From positions 1-24,728 of the forward strand of contig CBFIHR010000069.1 in the NCBI GenBank assembly GCA_965662365.1: 24,728 nt of DNA, given 5' to 3'. A model generated the notes under the pieces. It was not told the DNA's origin, did not search any database, and saw nothing but the letters and a program-made list of their open reading frames with translations. Position numbers and translations under genes: made by a program. Source of the stretch: CAWVWD01 sp965662365. GTDB lineage: Bacteria; Bacteroidota; Bacteroidia; Chitinophagales; Saprospiraceae. Positions 1 through 6,403 of the stretch are shown one piece after another (position 1 is the first letter of the stretch; each line of letters begins with the position of its first letter).

Positions 1-581
1 ACTTTTCCAGCCATCGAAAACGGATGATTGAGATATTTTCGGGCGATTCCAATATTTCCCTCCAGGATTGCCGCTCTGATTTTAGTAGAGCTCACCGCAA
101 TATCATCAACTTCGTGCTTTTCGATTTCCTCCACTTCATAATTATAAGTAAAAGCCAACTCTTTTAACAACTCAATTCCGCCCGAGCGTTTATTTCCAAA
201 ACGATGATCATAGCCAATTACGATACGTTTTGGCTCAAAGTTTTTAACCAAAAAATCACGAACGTATTCAATAGGCGTTTGTTGTGAAAACTCTTTTGTG
301 AAAGGCGTTATCACGACATTATCAATGCCGTATTTCTTTAAAACTTCAATTTTTTCATTGACACTCGTGATTAATTTCAACGAAGTATCGTTTGGATTTA
401 CAATCAATCGAGGATGCGGATGAAAGGTAATTAATACAGATTCACCGTTTTCGGCTTTTGCCAAATCATTGACTTGCTTGATGATCTGCTGATGCCCTGC
501 GTGTACACCATCGTAAGAGCCAATGGTGATGACGGCATTTTTAAACTTTGGTAAGGTTGCTAAACTTTGGAAAACTCTCAT
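1..581 (-). CDS. ribF: Bifunctional riboflavin kinase/FAD synthetase, N-terminal part (cut by window edge)
   Basis: The reading frame from the ATG at 581 runs off the left edge after 193 codons. What is visible is the FMN adenylyltransferase (FAD synthetase) half. GSYDGVHAGH (residues 21-30) is the nucleotide-binding HxGH signature, with Ser-Tyr where GxFDG is more usual. ITFHPHP follows at about 51-57, IGYDHRFGNKR at 122-132 and SSTKIR at 164-169, all typical of RibF. The C-terminal riboflavin kinase domain, expected from about residue 185, lies outside the window, so bifunctionality is inferred from the family. The enzyme would act in the cytosol and convert riboflavin to FMN and then FAD. 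A TATTTTTG box at 601-608 on the minus strand sits only about 20 bases ahead of the start codon, so the 5' leader would be short and no FMN riboswitch is visible. Confidence 0.95.
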   Translation of the reverse strand, partial: MRVFQSLATLPKFKNAVITIGSYDGVHAGHQQIIKQVNDLAKAENGESVLITFHPHPRLIVNPNDTSLKLITSVNEKIEVLKKYGIDNVVITPFTKEFSQQTPIEYVRDFLVKNFEPKRIVIGYDHRFGNKRSGGIELLKELAFTYNYEVEEIEKHEVDDIAVSSTKIRAAILEGNIGIARKYLNHPFSMAGK

Positions 582-600
582 ATTTTTTGTTCTATTCGCA

Positions 601-608
601 CAAAAATA
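601..608 (-). promoter_or_regulatory. Candidate -7 box of ribF promoter
   Basis: The minus strand reads TATTTTTG, an exact match to the Bacteroidota -7 consensus TAnnTTTG, about 20 bases before the ribF ATG. No clear TTTG is found 19 bases upstream. Instead the -33 side contains the 10-bp palindrome AGTTTAAACT (617-626), which could be a regulator site. The -7 match is seen in the sequence; promoter function is inferred. Confidence 0.4.
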
Positions 609-726
609 GAAATTATAGTTTAAACTGTTAAATTATTTTTATTTAAACGGCAAATGGCGCTATTGTGAAATTATTCATTGTTGATTTTATCTAAACTGTC
701 TGTTTATTCATATTTATAAGATGACA

Positions 727-757
727 AAAGCCTCAAATTTTTTGATTTTGAGGCTTT
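727..757 (-). terminator. Hairpin terminator downstream of the secreted endonuclease gene
   Basis: Arms at 727-737 and 747-757 form a perfect 11-bp stem (AAAGCCTCAAA with its complement) around a 9-nt loop. On the minus strand the stem is followed by TTTTGTC. It lies about 115 bases past the stop codon of the endonuclease gene at 873 and is the likely end of the hupE-to-endonuclease transcript, before ribF. Confidence 0.65.
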
Positions 758-872
758 CAGACTATTTTATGATTCGGATTTTTATGCTTCCCGAACTTTT
801 TTAATCAAAGATTTAATATTAAAAAACAAATTTCATCTGTTTCGTTTTTGTATCAGCAATAATCCGATGATT

Positions 873-1907
873 TTACTGTTTCACAATTGTTCTATTTCCT
901 CCTTTTTCTTTACTAATTTGGTAACGAATATAGTAAACACCTTTTGATAAATTCGATACATCAATTGTTGTAATTGATTGATTATCAGAATGATATTCTA
1001 AAACAGTCTTACCATTACCATTCGTAATTAAAACATAATTAACAGCTTCCGAAAAGGTCAATTGATTGACAAAAGGATTAGGATAAACTTTAACGTTTTG
1101 GTCATTTGTAAAGTCTTCGATTGAATTAGTAGAAGTCACCATATATTGCGGAAAAAATGCTCGACGAGCCAAAGTACTGTCCAAAATAAATGGATTATCA
1201 TTTCCTTGTTCTTGCTTCACTCTATTATTTCGCTCCAGCTCCCAAGCATCGACAGGGTCGGCATAGTGCCAGTCATATAAAGTATTTTTCATGCTATTGA
1301 AAAAACTGGCATCGGCATTTGGATAAATCGTGTAAAAGTAAAAAACGATACGAGCAATATCACCTTTGACAGCTTCACGAGGCTCAAAAACATTATTGGC
1401 GTCTCTTTCGCTCCATTCGTCGATATCAGTCCCAGGTGTATTCGATTGATTAATCGCATCTTTATACCAATTATCGGTATCGTTATCTGGGCTTTCGCCA
1501 AATTTTAAGTTTCCTCTGGCCGAGTTGACGGCTGCACGACAAGGGCGTAAATTATGCATATCACTTTTCGCTGGTTCGTTACTGGCACCCATACTTTGCG
1601 GATAAACGTGTTCTGCGTTGATGCCACTACCACCTTGATACACATCTTGGCTCGGATCTGTTCCAGGGGTCCAAAAAACGGTGAAATCTGTATAAATTCC
1701 ATGAACACCATTATTGCCATCATTATCGACGACCGAATACATAACATCACGAGCCGGACCATAACCTAAGGTTTGAGTTGGCGTATAATTCGCTCGTAAT
1801 TGAGTGATCAATGTCGTCCCTGAAAGGGTTGAATCAATTGGTGCTTGTGCTTTGACGGTACAAAATAACGCTGTAATAATGATAATTGTCAGTAATGTTT
1901 TTCTCAT
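873..1907 (-). CDS. Secreted endonuclease I family nuclease with T9SS type A sorting domain
   Basis: The 344-residue protein starts with a Sec signal peptide (cleavage likely after VKAQA, about residue 22). Its middle is an endonuclease I / Vibrio Dns-type domain: AEHVYPQS (98-105), DMHNLRP (116-122), NSARGN (128-133) and GNDNPFI (about 235-241) are the His-Asn metal-finger and substrate motifs of that family, which cuts DNA or RNA non-specifically with a divalent metal. Residues about 272-344 (VYPNPF, then KGVYYIRY near the end) form a T9SS type A C-terminal sorting domain, so the enzyme should be exported across the outer membrane and released or anchored. It is the last gene of a minus-strand operon, 36 bases after the namZ-like gene. 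Together they look like scavenging of nucleic acids and cell-wall fragments. The family assignment is firm; the substrate is inferred. Confidence 0.92.
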   Translation of the reverse strand: MRKTLLTIIIITALFCTVKAQAPIDSTLSGTTLITQLRANYTPTQTLGYGPARDVMYSVVDNDGNNGVHGIYTDFTVFWTPGTDPSQDVYQGGSGINAEHVYPQSMGASNEPAKSDMHNLRPCRAAVNSARGNLKFGESPDNDTDNWYKDAINQSNTPGTDIDEWSERDANNVFEPREAVKGDIARIVFYFYTIYPNADASFFNSMKNTLYDWHYADPVDAWELERNNRVKQEQGNDNPFILDSTLARRAFFPQYMVTSTNSIEDFTNDQNVKVYPNPFVNQLTFSEAVNYVLITNGNGKTVLEYHSDNQSITTIDVSNLSKGVYYIRYQISKEKGGNRTIVKQ

Positions 1908-1943
1908 AAATTTTGTTGTAAAATAAACCTGTCCGGTTTGGTA

Positions 1944-3206
1944 CTATTCAAAATCGTTATATAATAAATAATTTTTTCTTATTTGACGGTAAGATTCTAA
2001 ATCTTTTTCCCAAGTTGCACGGATTTCAGCTGCTGTTTTTCCACTTTCTATTTGCTTACGCAAATCGTAGTTACCGACTAATTTGGGTAAAAAATTATTA
2101 AAAAAATTGTCTTTTTGCGGAAAAGCATTATAATAATCAATCAAATATTCCAGCTCCAAACGCTTCGCTTGTTGTAATGTTGTTATTGATTCATTTAACA
2201 AACTGAAGCCATTGCAAAGCTTTCCGTTATACGGTGGGTTTTTTGCTCCTTCAGTCGGTTTGGGCGTAAACTCGTAGTTTCCTCCTTTGAACGCAGGATG
2301 ACCATAAATTTGAAAAGGTGTTGCTGTTCCTCGACCAACACTGACGACTGTTCCTTCAAATAAACACAATGACGGATACAAATATATTGACCGAATATTG
2401 GGTAAATTTGGCGATGGTTTGATGGGTAATTCATAAAAAGTATTGTGGTCGTAGTTATCACACTTGATGACGGTCAAGTCACAAGTCAAGCCATCTTTCA
2501 ACCAACGTTCGCCATTAATCATTGTCGCTAATTCACCGACTGTCAGCCCGTGAACGATTGGAATCGGATGCATACCGACAAATGATTTTAAGTTATCTTT
2601 ACGAATTGGACCATCAATATAATGTCCATTCGGATTCGGTCTGTCTAATACAATTACCTGTTTGTCGTTTTCAGCTGCCGCTTCCATAACATAATGCATG
2701 GTCGAGATATAAGTGTAAAATCTTGCTCCAACATCTTGAATATCAAAGATTAAAATATCTAAATCTTGAATCATGGATTTACTCGGTTTTTTATTTGCTC
2801 CATAAAGCGAAATAATTGGTAAACCAGTTTTGACATCTTTTCCACTTTTGACCAATTCACCAGCATCGGCTTTTCCTCGAAAACCATGTTCAGGAGCAAA
2901 TATTTTAGTGATATTGACTTTTTTTTCTAAAAGAATATCTACTAAATGTCGTTCATCAATCGCCGAAGTTTGATTAACGACTAAGCCAACTTTTTTACCA
3001 TTGAGCTGCGGAAGATATTCCGTAAATTTTGATGCTCCGAGGACTATTTTTTTTGGCTCGACTTGCCTTGATTTGACTTCATCTTGAGCCGTTTGTTGTG
3101 ATGATTGTTTGGTATTTTGAGCCGTAGATTCGGTAGGTTCATTGTTCGCACAACTAACAATGATTACGATAAATAATAAAAACGAAAATTTAAACCAATT
3201 TTTCAT
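1944..3206 (-). CDS. namZ: Exo-beta-N-acetylmuramidase NamZ-like lipoprotein (DUF1343, GH171)
   Basis: The 420-residue protein has a lipoprotein signal with lipobox IVSC (Cys19), then a Ser/Thr/Gln-rich linker to about residue 50, then a DUF1343 domain. Diagnostic motifs are KVGLVVNQTS (72-81), APEHGFRG (104-111), DIQDVGARFYTY (155-166) and DRPNPNG (188-194). Members of this family studied in Bacillus subtilis and Tannerella forsythia remove terminal N-acetylmuramic acid from peptidoglycan fragments (GH171). By homology this protein would act in the periplasm or at the cell surface in cell-wall recycling or salvage. The gene follows the DUF92 gene by 25 bases and precedes the endonuclease gene by 36 bases, consistent with one transcript. 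No other MurNAc-salvage gene (murQ, murK, transporter) is in view, so the pathway context is incomplete. Confidence 0.88.
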   Translation of the reverse strand: MKNWFKFSFLLFIVIIVSCANNEPTESTAQNTKQSSQQTAQDEVKSRQVEPKKIVLGASKFTEYLPQLNGKKVGLVVNQTSAIDERHLVDILLEKKVNITKIFAPEHGFRGKADAGELVKSGKDVKTGLPIISLYGANKKPSKSMIQDLDILIFDIQDVGARFYTYISTMHYVMEAAAENDKQVIVLDRPNPNGHYIDGPIRKDNLKSFVGMHPIPIVHGLTVGELATMINGERWLKDGLTCDLTVIKCDNYDHNTFYELPIKPSPNLPNIRSIYLYPSLCLFEGTVVSVGRGTATPFQIYGHPAFKGGNYEFTPKPTEGAKNPPYNGKLCNGFSLLNESITTLQQAKRLELEYLIDYYNAFPQKDNFFNNFLPKLVGNYDLRKQIESGKTAAEIRATWEKDLESYRQIRKNYLLYNDFE

Positions 3207-3231
3207 AAGGTGTTTTTTGTGTTGCGAGTTT

Positions 3232-3918
3232 TCACCATAAAACTACTAAAAAAGCAGCAAAAGCAGTATTTAGAAAGTTGACAAAGTGATTATTTATCCA
3301 GCCTTTTCGCTGTAAAGTTGCCCCTAAGTACGAATCCATTAGATTTCCTGCAAAACCTGCAATTGTGATTGGTAAAATAACGGAATAATTAGACATTAAA
3401 GTACCGAACAAAATAGCAATGAGTACACTACCCAACATACCAAATAATGTCCCTTCCAAACTAATTACGCCATCATCGCCACGTTTTCCTTTTTTAAAAT
3501 TCAAAATATCGACATATTGACGACCGTAAACATTACCTAACTCCGAGGAAAGCGTATCAGACAAAGCCGCTGCAATTGCAGCAGTTGCCGCATACGTTAA
3601 GGACGTAGATTCTGGAAATAGTAATGCTAATAAACTGAATAAAGCTGAAATTCCACCGTTTGCGGAAGCGTGAACCCAGGTTCTGATACCTTCATTTTCT
3701 TGTAAAACCTTGAGTTGTCGCTTTCGCTCAAATTGCCACTTTGTCGCCACAGAACCCAAGATGAAAAATAATCCAAATAAGATAAAATTCACCCAATTAT
3801 TCCATAAAATCAAAAAGCTGATCATCACTCCAGCAACTGCCCCCGAAAACGATACTTTTTTAAGAAAGTAGCTTGTCGCAGCAAAAATTACAACAATTAT
3901 AACATAGATAAAAATCAT
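3232..3918 (-). CDS. DUF92 / TMEM19-family integral membrane protein
   Basis: The protein has 228 residues and about six to seven hydrophobic segments. Family signatures are SDTLSSELG (120-128), GDDGVISLEGT (147-157) and GNLMDSYLGATLQ (191-203), matching the D-T-x-x-S-E-x-G and G-G-V-S-x-x-G-T pattern of DUF92 proteins. The plant member VTE6 is a phytyl-phosphate kinase, and the Asp-rich motifs suggest work on a prenyl or lipid phosphate with a metal. The bacterial function is not established and I do not assign one. It is co-directional with the hupE-like gene (28 bases upstream) and the namZ-like gene (25 bases downstream), so it is probably co-transcribed with both. Confidence 0.85.
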   Translation of the reverse strand: MIFIYVIIVVIFAATSYFLKKVSFSGAVAGVMISFLILWNNWVNFILFGLFFILGSVATKWQFERKRQLKVLQENEGIRTWVHASANGGISALFSLLALLFPESTSLTYAATAAIAAALSDTLSSELGNVYGRQYVDILNFKKGKRGDDGVISLEGTLFGMLGSVLIAILFGTLMSNYSVILPITIAGFAGNLMDSYLGATLQRKGWINNHFVNFLNTAFAAFLVVLW

Positions 3919-3946
3919 CTTATTTTAACTTCAGCTTTTGGATAAA

Positions 3947-4519
3947 TTACCAAAAAATACGTTCAAGCATCATAATAAAAGCAATCCCAGCAGCTGCACC
4001 AGAGATAAATAAATTCCATTCTCGTTGTTTGACTTTCAAGGTATTAAGCATAACGAAATTAATTCCTAAGATGGCAGCGACAATGATTAATTGACCTAAT
4101 TCTAACCCAATATTAAACGCTAATAAAGGCATCGTAATATCACTTTCTCGCCCTAAAAGCGAACGGAAAAAATTAGAAAAACCTAAACCGTGAATCAAGC
4201 CGAAGAGTAGGGCGACGGTGTAGTAAGCTATCAAAGAAGATTTTGAAGCAGGCTTTTTAATAACATTATAAACGGCAGTTAGGACGATTGTTAGCGGAAT
4301 CAAAAACTCCACGATTTCACTCGATACGTTGACTACTTTCAAAGCTGCTAGGGCCAGTGTAATTGAGTGACCAACAGTGAAGGCAGTGACTAAAATTAAA
4401 ATTTTTCGCCATTCTTTTAATTGATAAATTGCACACAAGGCTACGATGAACAAAATATGGTCATATCCATTTAAATCAGCGATATGCTCAAAGCCTAATT
4501 GTAAATACGAAGAAAACAT
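3947..4519 (-). CDS. HupE/UreJ-like integral membrane protein
   Basis: The protein has 190 residues and about six predicted membrane spans. Conserved His/Asp/Glu motifs sit in or beside the spans: GFEHIADLNGYDHILF (9-24), FTVGHS (47-52), GLIHGLGFS (107-115) and FNIGLELGQ (135-143). This pattern belongs to the HupE/UreJ_2 family, related to nickel or cobalt permeases. No hydrogenase or urease gene is present here, so nickel transport is only a family-level guess. It is the first gene of the minus-strand operon leading to the DUF92, namZ-like and endonuclease genes, and a well-formed promoter lies about 45-75 bases upstream. The start at 4519 is favoured by the promoter position and the N-terminal motif. 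Confidence 0.85.
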   Translation of the reverse strand: MFSSYLQLGFEHIADLNGYDHILFIVALCAIYQLKEWRKILILVTAFTVGHSITLALAALKVVNVSSEIVEFLIPLTIVLTAVYNVIKKPASKSSLIAYYTVALLFGLIHGLGFSNFFRSLLGRESDITMPLLAFNIGLELGQLIIVAAILGINFVMLNTLKVKQREWNLFISGAAAGIAFIMMLERIFW

Positions 4520-4562
4520 ATATAAAAGTTTATTAGTGTTTTTGAATTACTATTTCGGTGGG

Positions 4563-4593
4563 CAAAGATGCTGTAATTCCCTAAAAAAACAAA
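4563..4593 (-). promoter_or_regulatory. Promoter of the hupE-DUF92-namZ-endonuclease operon
   Basis: On the minus strand TTTG (4590-4593) is followed by exactly 19 bases and then CATCTTTG (4563-4570), 7 of 8 matches to the Bacteroidota -7 box TAnnTTTG. Transcription would start near 4556, giving a leader of about 35-40 nt for hupE. The spacer is largely the T-run of the terminator directly upstream, so the terminator tail and the -33/-7 spacer are the same bases. Confidence 0.6.
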
Positions 4594-4619
4594 GCCGAAT
4601 CTGTGTGCAGATTCGGCTT
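4592..4619 (-). terminator. Strong intrinsic terminator of the 29-aa peptide gene
   Basis: Arms 4592-4603 and 4608-4619 make a perfect 12-bp stem (AAGCCGAATCTG and complement) with a 4-nt loop. On the minus strand it is followed by TTTGTTTTTTT. Its polarity matches transcripts coming from the right, that is, from the short gene at 4718-4807, and it would separate that gene from hupE. Confidence 0.8.
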
Positions 4620-4717
4620 CTAATGTTTCTTAAAACATTCAAATAACAATTAGTGGTACATTGCCATTAGTAAACAACGAAATGTGTGTTTTTTAGTTGT
4701 TATACGTCAAATCGCTG

Positions 4718-4807
4718 TTAGTATCGGCGTCTTGAAGTACTGTTTGTTGTTACTGCTATGCTACCGCCAACAATAATAGCTCCGAGGGTAATCATTAATA
4801 ATAACAT
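4718..4807 (-). CDS. 29-residue single-span membrane microprotein (putative)
   Basis: An ATG at 4807 opens a 29-codon frame ending with TAA at 4718-4720. The peptide begins MLLLMITLGAIIVGG, a hydrophobic, Gly-containing segment of about 19-20 residues, then a short Thr/Ser stretch and the basic tail SRRRY. By the positive-inside rule this predicts one membrane span with the C-terminus in the cytosol. I do not recognise a family. Support for a real gene comes from its surroundings: a consensus promoter 50-80 bases upstream (4857-4887) and a strong terminator about 100 bases downstream (4592-4619), so the frame fills an otherwise gene-free transcription unit of about 260 nt. There is no Shine-Dalgarno sequence, as is normal in this phylum. 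The alternative is a non-coding small RNA with a chance frame. Confidence 0.5.
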   Translation of the reverse strand: MLLLMITLGAIIVGGSIAVTTNSTSRRRY

Positions 4808-4856
4808 GTTGCTAAGTTTTTTACTTGTTTGACTAATTACTTTCCTAAAATCATGC

Positions 4857-4887
4857 TAAAGTTAGTTAATATTTTGTTAACAACAAA
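4857..4887 (-). promoter_or_regulatory. Promoter of the 29-aa peptide gene, with an overlapping inverted repeat
   Basis: The minus strand has TTTG (4884-4887), exactly 19 bases, then TAACTTTA (4857-4864), 7 of 8 matches to TAnnTTTG. A perfect 8-bp inverted repeat with a 3-nt centre (ATTTTGTT / AACAAAAT, 4871-4889) covers the -33 element and could be an operator. Box spacing is seen in the sequence; regulation is inferred. Confidence 0.6.
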
Positions 4888-4889
4888 AT

Positions 4890-5291
4890 GAATACTTTGT
4901 TTATGACAAAAGATTAAAATTTAATTTTGAATTTGATTACCAACATTACAATATTTATATATCTATTATTGATTTTAGTTGAGCTATTTATTCTATAATT
5001 ATATATGTAATTGTAGTTTAATGTTATAAGTATTAATCTAATTTTATTTATATAATAAATTGATAAACAGGTTTTTATAAATATATTTTTTGTTTAAAAA
5101 TAAATAGAAATGATTTAAATAAAATAGCGGAGTACGTATTGACAAAATAATATGGAAATGAACTGTAAATTTTTGATTTTTTTTTGCCGAAAATTGGAAA
5201 AACCTTCTTACGCCAAATATAATTTGTCTTAACGTAGCATTAAGGGTTTTTATATAATTTATGTTGATGTTTTTCATTTTTTTAGTGTCCA
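4890..5291. other. AT-rich region without a convincing gene
   Basis: About 400 bases of very AT-rich DNA between the 29-aa gene unit and the lipoprotein gene. A minus-strand frame (stop near 5044) opens at the lipoprotein stop, but its translation is only Lys/Asn/Ile/Phe/Tyr-rich low-complexity sequence, so I do not call it. It is probably the 3' untranslated region of the lipoprotein gene; no clear terminator hairpin was seen. Confidence 0.5.
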
Positions 5292-5831
5292 TCACTTGAC
5301 GACAAACTTTCCGGTGTAAATAGAATGATCGTCATCTTTTAGGAAATAATAATATAGACCTTCCTCTAAAGCAATCATTTTGAGATAACTAAAAGTCAAG
5401 AATCTATTTTGACGATTCAATTTCAATTTTTGTTTGATTATTGCTCGATTATCGCTATCAGCCTCAAAATAGTTTGGATAAATTTCCAAAGTGATTTCAT
5501 TTTTTGGGCTATCGCTGACCCAGTATCCGTTGATTTCTACTTTCACTTTATCAGCCTTTCGCAATAGTTCGCCGTTCATTACGGGCTTATTGATATTGAC
5601 AATTGCCTCGCCAGTTTTATTCTTTGAAATAAAGGTTTCAAAATAATCATTGACTTCAAAATTTGTATTGATTGTAGGCGATTTAGGTGTGATTTGTTCG
5701 TTGTCCGTTGTGACCGAAATCGTCGGAGTAGATTGATTGTTGTCAGATTGATTATCTTTTTTACAAGCCGATATCGTTAACAGTGTGAAGGTCAAAGCAA
5801 ATACCGTAAATTTTGAATTTAGTTTTATCAT
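5292..5831 (-). CDS. Lipoprotein of unknown function
   Basis: The 179-residue protein has a signal peptide ending in a clear lipobox (TISAC, Cys23), followed by a Lys/Asp/Asn/Ser/Thr/Pro-rich tether to about residue 50. The remaining 125 residues are rich in alternating hydrophobic and charged residues, suggesting a small all-beta domain (segments such as KVKVEINGYW and EITLEIYPNYF). The C-terminus (IYTGKFVVK) is beta-strand-like and similar in style to T9SS ends, but it is too short and lacks the usual motifs, so I treat it as part of the beta domain. No family is recognised. It stands alone on the minus strand, with a TATTTTTG promoter box just upstream. Confidence 0.75.
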   Translation of the reverse strand: MIKLNSKFTVFALTFTLLTISACKKDNQSDNNQSTPTISVTTDNEQITPKSPTINTNFEVNDYFETFISKNKTGEAIVNINKPVMNGELLRKADKVKVEINGYWVSDSPKNEITLEIYPNYFEADSDNRAIIKQKLKLNRQNRFLTFSYLKMIALEEGLYYYFLKDDDHSIYTGKFVVK

Positions 5832-5865
5832 TTTTTAGTCGTTAGCACAGCGTTATTGATAGCAT

Positions 5866-5873
5866 CAAAAATA
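5866..5873 (-). promoter_or_regulatory. Candidate -7 box for the lipoprotein gene
   Basis: TATTTTTG on the minus strand matches TAnnTTTG exactly, 35 bases ahead of the lipoprotein ATG at 5831. No good TTTG occurs at -33; that position falls inside the terminator hairpin at 5879-5908. As with hupE, the promoter starts where a minus-strand terminator ends. Confidence 0.4.
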
Positions 5874-5878
5874 CAAAA

Positions 5879-5908
5879 AAATCCCTTGCACTCTCGCACA
5901 AGGGATTT
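5879..5908 (-). terminator. Minus-strand intrinsic terminator without an obvious gene upstream
   Basis: Arms 5879-5888 and 5899-5908 (AAATCCCTTG and complement) form a perfect 10-bp stem with a 10-nt loop. On the minus strand it runs into a T-tract (TTTTTTTG). The polarity means it ends transcripts coming from 5909-6403, where no convincing gene is seen. Confidence 0.7.
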
Positions 5909-6403
5909 ACCTCAATTTATAAGCCTAAACCAAACCAAAATATTTTAAAGAAGATTTCTTTTTTATTTTGTATGTTGCCTACACGAAATTTTTTTTACAA
6001 TGGTTGCCGCCGTACAAATAAAAAGTTCTTAAATCTTAAATTTTATTGAATTTAAAGACCGTAATTTGATTCCATTTTTGATATTAAAATGTTGATAATT
6101 AATACGTTATGTCGCTTGTTCTGATGTTTTTTTAGATTGTTTATTTTTTGAAAAAAATCTCTTTAGTTCATTGGATCAAATGACTAATTTCATATATTTC
6201 AAGCTAAAAATAAGTATCTTGTGACAGGTTAAACCTGATACTTTTCTTGTGTTTATTTATTATGTATTTTTGTAATTAATAGAAATTTAGTTGTCATGAT
6301 TTGATATATAATAATTCTACTTGCATCTTCCTGGTTTTTTAATCACAGATATTTAGGATAAAATTTATCGTAAAGGAAAAGGTATTGCTGTAAAAAATGA
6401 ACT
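5909..6403. other. Intergenic region between divergent genes; no gene called
   Basis: About 500 bases separating the minus-strand lipoprotein from the plus-strand SprB-like gene. It includes an imperfect hairpin near 6213-6242 (CAGGTT / AACCTG core with AGTAT / ATACT outer pairs). Directly before the orphan terminator the minus strand has a 25-codon open frame ending in IFWFGLGL that lacks an ATG, GTG or TTG start, so it is not called. A small RNA ending at 5879-5908 is the simplest explanation for the terminator. Confidence 0.45.
6265..6272 (+). promoter_or_regulatory. Possible -7 box for the SprB-like gene
   Basis: TATTTTTG on the plus strand matches TAnnTTTG exactly, with TTTT rather than TTTG at the -33 position (6242-6245, spacing 19). 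It would leave a leader of about 125 nt. Matches of this length arise easily in AT-rich DNA. Confidence 0.3.

Noticed and set aside
5044..5295. 83-codon minus-strand frame beginning at the lipoprotein stop, apparently coupled to it
   Set aside because: Translation is dominated by Lys, Asn, Ile, Phe and Tyr, as expected from random AT-rich DNA; no motif, no signal peptide, and a terminator-free AT-rich tail is the simpler explanation.
5912..5992. Short minus-strand frame ending in IFWFGLGL just before the orphan terminator
   Set aside because: No ATG, GTG or TTG start in frame after the preceding stop; coding would need a non-standard start. Kept only as part of the orphan-terminator finding.
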